The notes beneath the pieces are model-generated. The model saw only the letters and a program-made list of their open reading frames with translations, was not told where the DNA came from and made no database searches. From a bacterium (GTDB lineage Bacteria > Patescibacteriota > Minisyncoccia > Minisyncoccales > GWA2-38-27): 6,635 nucleotides of DNA. Of this stretch, positions 4,068 through 6,635 are shown one piece after another. The stretch's first letter is position 1. Each line of letters starts with the position of its first letter. The stretch covers positions 1 through 6,635 of the forward strand of contig JAKPCP010000061.1 in the NCBI GenBank assembly GCA_029553225.1, given 5' to 3'. The position numbers and the translations under genes were made by a program.

Positions 4068-4085
4068 GCACTCTATAAAGAGCGC
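4068..4085 (+). other. Leader hairpin before the gene at 4108
   Basis: GCACTCT (4068-4074) faces AGAGCGC (4079-4085) around loop ATAA, with one A-C mismatch. It is flanked by A-runs and lies between the predicted start (about 4052) and AAAGGAGG (4095-4102). On the minus strand it would look like a terminator (stem then seven T), but no minus-strand gene lies to its right in the window. Confidence 0.55.
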
Positions 4086-4107
4086 AAAAAAAACAAAGGA
4101 GGATTTT

Positions 4108-4461
4108 ATGTTAGATTTATTAAAAAATAATTTTTTTGAGGAATCAAAAGAGGAATCAAAAAATGAGGGAAAAAAAGAAATTAAAAAAAGAAAAGATTAT
4201 GTAGAGATTAGTAAAAAAGAACTTACTATTCTCTATCTAAAAGATGATAGAAGAGTGACAGGTGTTTGGAATAATAAAACTTATGGAAATAAGATTTACC
4301 TTTCTGGTTACCCTTACTTTGTAAATGAAATAGAGTCCATCGACAATGCTCTAGATGGTTATGTCGTGAAAATAAACAGGAATGAATTCTTTTTTGAGAA
4401 CAAATTTTTATTAAATGAATTTTTAGAAAAAAAAGGATTAAACGAATTTTGTATTAAATAA
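4108..4461 (+). CDS. Hypothetical protein, 117 residues
   Basis: I do not recognise this protein. Residues 1-30 are a highly charged Lys/Glu segment (EESKEESKNEGKKEIKKRK), probably flexible. The remainder looks like a compact beta-rich domain: VEISKKELTILYL, RRVTGVWNNKTYGNKIYLSGYPYFV and DGYVVKINRNEFFF. It ends in a helix (NKFLLNEFLEKKGLNEF). There is no signal peptide or membrane span. AAAGGAGG at 4095-4102 is 5 nt before the ATG. It has its own promoter, copied from the upstream gene pair, and a leader hairpin, so it is a separate transcription unit that may read on into the gene at 4513. Confidence 0.85.
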   Translation: MLDLLKNNFFEESKEESKNEGKKEIKKRKDYVEISKKELTILYLKDDRRVTGVWNNKTYGNKIYLSGYPYFVNEIESIDNALDGYVVKINRNEFFFENKFLLNEFLEKKGLNEFCIK

Positions 4462-4463
4462 AT

Positions 4464-4483
4464 ACTATCTTGTATAAGATAGT
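4464..4483 (+). other. Hairpin between the genes at 4108 and 4513
   Basis: ACTATCTT (4464-4471) pairs exactly with AAGATAGT (4476-4483) around GTAT. It starts 2 nt after the previous stop codon and ends 18 nt before AGGAGG (4502-4507). There is no T-run after it, so it is not a standard terminator, and no clear promoter precedes it. It may protect or set the boundary of the downstream message. Confidence 0.55.
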
Positions 4484-4512
4484 TTAGTATAAATTAAATT
4501 TAGGAGGATTTT

Positions 4513-5316
4513 ATGAATCATAACAAAATTTTTAAAACAAAAGAAGAGTATGAAAGAATCATTAATACGCCTGCGTTTAAATTAAAGAAAAAAGAAAAAG
4601 AGGCAAAAAAGGCGTATGAATTATTAAAAGAAGAAAGGGCTAACAGAAAGAGTGTAGAATCTATTACGCCCGTCTGGAGTAAAAAGTTCGATAGAGCAAA
4701 AGGATTTATTGAAAAAGAGCTCTTTGATAAACGTCGAAGAGAAAACAATCTTATTATGAGGTTTACATCTGATAAGATTAGTTTTAAATTAAAACACTCT
4801 TATGAAAAAACAACTTATGCAAATTCTTGTCGTTGGCATCACACATATATTTACTATAACTTCTTTTTATATTTACCGAAAACGGCAAAAATAGAGTATA
4901 TCGATGGATTATTAACAATTATTGATATAAGAAAACAAAGACAAATAAAAAACGTTATTATATATGAAGAAGCATACATAGTAACGAAAGAAGAATTGAA
5001 GAAATGTAAATTAGCAAAGATTAAAAATAATGATAAAGTGTTTTATTATCATTTTGAAAAGTTTAATGCAAACGAAATTCGTTGCAAAATAGAAGCAAAC
5101 AAACACTCTAAAAAAGCAAAAGAAACTGACAATAGATATGTGACAAGACAAAAATATCACAAGATTACTGGCGCTTGCTATACTGGTATTGACTTGTGGA
5201 TAAAAAATAATTTAACAAGCAATATAAAGAGAATTAAGGTTGATGAACTTTATCCTTTATTATGTGAAACAAACGCATACGGTTTAGATAAGTTTAAAAA
5301 ATATTATAATTTATAA
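4513..5316 (+). CDS. Hypothetical plasmid/phage-type protein, 267 residues
   Basis: I do not recognise the family. Residues about 8-45 form a charged helix (EEYERIINTPAFKLKKKEKEAKKAYELLKEERANR), perhaps a short coiled coil. The middle (about 80-165) is beta-rich and aromatic, with SCRWHHTYIYYNFFLYL followed by strands LLTIIDIRKQ and NVIIYEEAYIVT. The C-terminal part (about 205-267) is the most distinctive: RYVTRQKYHKITGACYTGIDLWIKN, then KVDELYPLLCETNAYGLDKFKKYY. Both halves of that tail look like folded helical segments. There are several Cys and His residues but no regular metal-site spacing. AGGAGG at 4502-4507 is 5 nt before the ATG. It lies just upstream of the recombination operon, so a DNA-related role is possible but unproved. 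Confidence 0.88.
   Translation: MNHNKIFKTKEEYERIINTPAFKLKKKEKEAKKAYELLKEERANRKSVESITPVWSKKFDRAKGFIEKELFDKRRRENNLIMRFTSDKISFKLKHSYEKTTYANSCRWHHTYIYYNFFLYLPKTAKIEYIDGLLTIIDIRKQRQIKNVIIYEEAYIVTKEELKKCKLAKIKNNDKVFYYHFEKFNANEIRCKIEANKHSKKAKETDNRYVTRQKYHKITGACYTGIDLWIKNNLTSNIKRIKVDELYPLLCETNAYGLDKFKKYYNL
5283..5310 (+). promoter_or_regulatory. Possible promoter for the recombination operon
   Basis: A perfect TATAAT (5305-5310) sits at the end of the preceding gene, with a weak -35 (TTTAGA, 5283-5288) 16 bp upstream. The predicted start is near 5317, just past the stop codon, leaving a leader of about 65 nt that contains the hairpin at 5338-5354. AT-rich DNA gives TATAAT by chance, so confidence is limited. 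Confidence 0.35.
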
Positions 5317-5337
5317 GATTTTAATGTTTTTTTTAAA

Positions 5338-5354
5338 AAACTACGTTGTAGTTT
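5338..5354 (+). other. Leader hairpin before the gene at 5383
   Basis: AAACTAC (5338-5344) pairs with GTAGTTT (5348-5354) around GTT. Compared with 3298-3318, the pair closing the loop has changed from T3306-A3310 to C5344-G5348, keeping the pairing. Distance to the ATG and the AAGGAGTTTTTTATG start region are the same in both leaders. A run of eight T and six A just upstream (5327-5340) could form a competing pairing. Confidence 0.6.
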
Positions 5355-5382
5355 AAATAAATTTTTAATCAAGGAGTTTTTT

Positions 5383-6324
5383 ATGAGTAATTTTAACTTT
5401 CGAAAAGCTGAGAAAAAATCGGCAGTATTAAAACTTGCCTTTATGGGGGTTGCCGGCAGCGGGAAAACTTATTCCGCATTGAAAATTGCTACTGCTATTA
5501 CAGATCCCCAAAAAGTAGTAGTGATCGATACAGAAAGAAGTGTCGATAAATATGCAGACATTTTCCCCGTTAATGTTTGTGAATGGAATTTAGTCTCAAA
5601 TCAAAATCAAATTGATTTATTAATTGAGGCAATTAAAGAAGCAGAAAAACAATTTAAAGTAATTGTTATTGATTCACTATCGTTTTTTTGGTCGTGGCTT
5701 ATCGAGTATGTTGATAATCTAACCAAAACTCGATTCAACGGGAATTCGTTTATGGGTTGGGGCGTTGGGACTCCGTTGCAAAAAAAACTAATTCAGACAA
5801 TTTTACTAAGCCCCTCGCATATTATAGTAACATTTCGAGCAAAAACAGAGTGGATCGTCAATCAAGAAGGTGGCAGAACTAAAATATCAAGAGCGGGACT
5901 TGGAGCCGAACAAGGTAAGCAAATCGAATACGAATTCGACCTGCTTGGCGTCTTAACCGAGGAACATCTATGCGACTTTAGAAAAGACCGATTTGGAAAG
6001 TTTCAAGACAGGATTACAAAAATTGATGATAAATTCTGTAAAGAATTACGGGATTGGTTATGTGGCAAGCAAAATGAAAATGATAAAATTATTATAAAAA
6101 CAGTAAAAAATATACAAAAAACTAATAAAGAAGAAAAGACAAATAATATTGATATTAATATTGAAAAAAGAATAATTGAGATTGAAAATCTTATAAAAGA
6201 GTTTGGAGAATTAGAATATATTGTAAAATTTAATAAAGTGAAAGAAGAATTTAAAAAGATGAGTAAAGAAGAAATAATAAAAAAATTAGAAGAAATAGAA
6301 AACTTTTTAAAAGAAAGGAGGTAA
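5383..6324 (+). CDS. Sak4-like RecA-fold ATPase (AAA_24 type), phage recombination
   Basis: The product is 313 residues. It has a Walker A motif GVAGSGKT (22-29), VVVIDTERS (46-53) with an acidic residue after the second strand as in RecA-fold ATPases, Walker B FKVIVIDSLSFFW (91-103), VTFRAKTEW (149-157) where a sensor residue is expected, and GAEQGKQIEYEFD (174-186). This is the pattern of the AAA_24 'phage nucleotide-binding protein' group, which includes Sak4-type recombinases that bind single-stranded DNA and promote annealing. The conserved core ends near residue 230. Residues 235-313 are a Lys/Glu/Ile/Asn-rich helical tail coded by more AT-rich DNA, probably a coiled coil or partner-binding extension. 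AAGGAG (5371-5376) is 6 nt before the ATG. A 58-codon gene follows after 2 nt and then a RecB-like nuclease, the typical ATPase plus exonuclease pairing of phage recombination modules. The exact activity is inferred. Confidence 0.85.
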   Translation: MSNFNFRKAEKKSAVLKLAFMGVAGSGKTYSALKIATAITDPQKVVVIDTERSVDKYADIFPVNVCEWNLVSNQNQIDLLIEAIKEAEKQFKVIVIDSLSFFWSWLIEYVDNLTKTRFNGNSFMGWGVGTPLQKKLIQTILLSPSHIIVTFRAKTEWIVNQEGGRTKISRAGLGAEQGKQIEYEFDLLGVLTEEHLCDFRKDRFGKFQDRITKIDDKFCKELRDWLCGKQNENDKIIIKTVKNIQKTNKEEKTNNIDINIEKRIIEIENLIKEFGELEYIVKFNKVKEEFKKMSKEEIIKKLEEIENFLKERR

Positions 6325-6326
6325 AA

Positions 6327-6503
6327 ATGGATGTTTTTAATAAAAAATACAATGAAAAATATCAAAAAACAAATGTTACGCACGAGACACATAAAAAAGC
6401 TATTGAAATCGCATTAAAAACAGGCAAAAGGTTATACGCTGTGTTTGATGATGCGATAAACTATTATTATAATAATTATTTTAAAAAAGGAGAGACAAAA
6501 TGA
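6327..6503 (+). CDS. Small hypothetical protein, 58 residues, in recombination operon
   Basis: This frame starts 2 nt after the ATPase stop, behind AAAGGAGG (6314-6321), and its TGA overlaps the next ATG (ATGA at 6500-6503). This tight spacing and strong ribosome site make it a real gene despite its size. The product is a charged N-terminal helical stretch (NKKYNEKYQKT, then HETHKKAIEIALKTGKR), the motif LYAVFDDAINYYYNNYF (36-52) and a short basic end. I know no family. The LYAVFDDAINYY motif resembles SYAVYTDSVNYM in the protein at 3345, with similar spacing from the N-terminus. Being between the ATPase and the nuclease, it could be an accessory or adaptor of that module; this is inference from position only. 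Confidence 0.75.
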   Translation: MDVFNKKYNEKYQKTNVTHETHKKAIEIALKTGKRLYAVFDDAINYYYNNYFKKGETK

Positions 6504-6635
6504 ACTTTGAAGACAATAAGAAAAAAATTAGTGTTAGTAAAATTAACACTTATTTAAACTGTCCACGTCAATTCGATTTGAAGTATATTAGAAAAATACC
6601 AGCGTCGAATGAAACAAAAAAAGATAACATTGCCA
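6500..6635 (+). CDS. RecB/Cas4-like PD-(D/E)XK nuclease, N-terminus only
   Basis: The gene runs off the window after 45 codons. The start ATG overlaps the preceding stop by 4 nt and follows AAGGAG (6487-6492). The visible N-terminus contains ISVSKINTYLNCPRQFDLKYIRKI (residues 10-33). This 'S-x-S-x-[IL]-x-x-[YF]-x-x-C-P-x-x-[FY]-x-x-x-Y' signature opens PDDEXK_1-type nucleases (RecB C-terminal, AddB and Cas4 relatives). The Cys in CPRQF is the one that often ligates a 4Fe-4S cluster in AddB and Cas4. The catalytic Asp, Glu and Lys lie beyond the window. Next to the Sak4-like ATPase it probably resects DNA ends to give single strands for annealing. Cas4 proper is unlikely because no other cas gene or CRISPR array is present here. 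Confidence 0.78.
   Translation, partial: MNFEDNKKKISVSKINTYLNCPRQFDLKYIRKIPASNETKKDNIA

Noticed and set aside
4068..4085. Rho-independent terminator on the minus strand
   Set aside because: The stem followed by T-run has the right shape, but no minus-strand gene lies to its right in the window, and its position between promoter and ribosome site fits a leader hairpin.
4518..4748. Minus-strand frame within the gene at 4513
   Set aside because: It is antisense to a gene with a strong AGGAGG and has no ribosome site; its Ser/Phe/Leu-rich content follows from the complement of Lys/Glu codons.
6003..6392. Minus-strand hydrophobic frame opposite the ATPase tail
   Set aside because: The apparent membrane protein is the complement of AT-rich Lys/Glu/Ile codons and has no promoter or ribosome site.
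1..6635. Mycoplasma/Spiroplasma code (UGA as Trp)
   Set aside because: Trp residues in the supported genes are coded by TGG, and TGA acts as the stop at 3660-3662 and 6501-6503 in a way that fits the downstream starts.

Overview
The window is very AT-rich bacterial DNA (by eye about a fifth to a quarter G+C) that uses the standard code: UGG serves for Trp and UGA is used as a stop. It looks like part of a plasmid or phage-plasmid of a low-GC bacterium. Intact TTGACT/TATATT promoters and strong AGGAGG ribosome sites would suit Fusobacteria, Bacillota/Mollicutes relatives, Brachyspira or low-GC Campylobacterota. I cannot choose among these from the sequence. There are no ribosomal, tRNA or metabolic genes, only mobile-element functions.

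Layout. Positions 1-310 hold a repeat-rich stretch with one doubtful small membrane ORF. Two minus-strand genes follow, read right to left from a promoter at 2462-2490: a serine site-specific recombinase (1792-2406) and a probable replication initiator with a C-terminal coiled coil (489-1655). Positions 2407-3344 (938 bp) carry no gene. They are a dense array of short inverted and direct repeats (TGACACTT/AAGTGTCA, TTGTCATA, GTATGA palindromes) around an almost pure A+T tract, and I read this as the likely replication origin and/or recombinase site complex. To the right, all genes run on the plus strand: four unrecognised proteins (3345-3662, 3659-3976, 4108-4461, 4513-5316), then a tight operon of a Sak4-like RecA-fold ATPase (5383-6324), a 58-residue protein (6327-6503) and the start of a RecB/Cas4-like PD-(D/E)XK nuclease (6500 to the window end).

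Two structural themes stand out. First, segments 1-70 and 213-284 recur in order, almost identical, at 3009-3078 and 3134-3206. The recombinase, initiator and origin-like DNA therefore sit in a unit of about 3 kb bounded by direct repeats, as expected of a cointegrate, an integrated mini-replicon or an excisable module. Second, several genes have a small hairpin between promoter and ribosome-binding site. Two of these leaders (before 3345 and 5383) are nearly the same sequence with a compensatory base-pair change, and two promoters (3214-3285 and 3977-4051) are copies of one cassette carrying the same upstream palindrome.

How the parts may work together (inference): the initiator and its origin replicate the element, the serine recombinase resolves multimers or excises the repeat-bounded unit, and the ATPase with the nuclease forms a phage-type homologous recombination module. 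The four small plus-strand proteins share promoter and leader style with that module but have no recognisable function.
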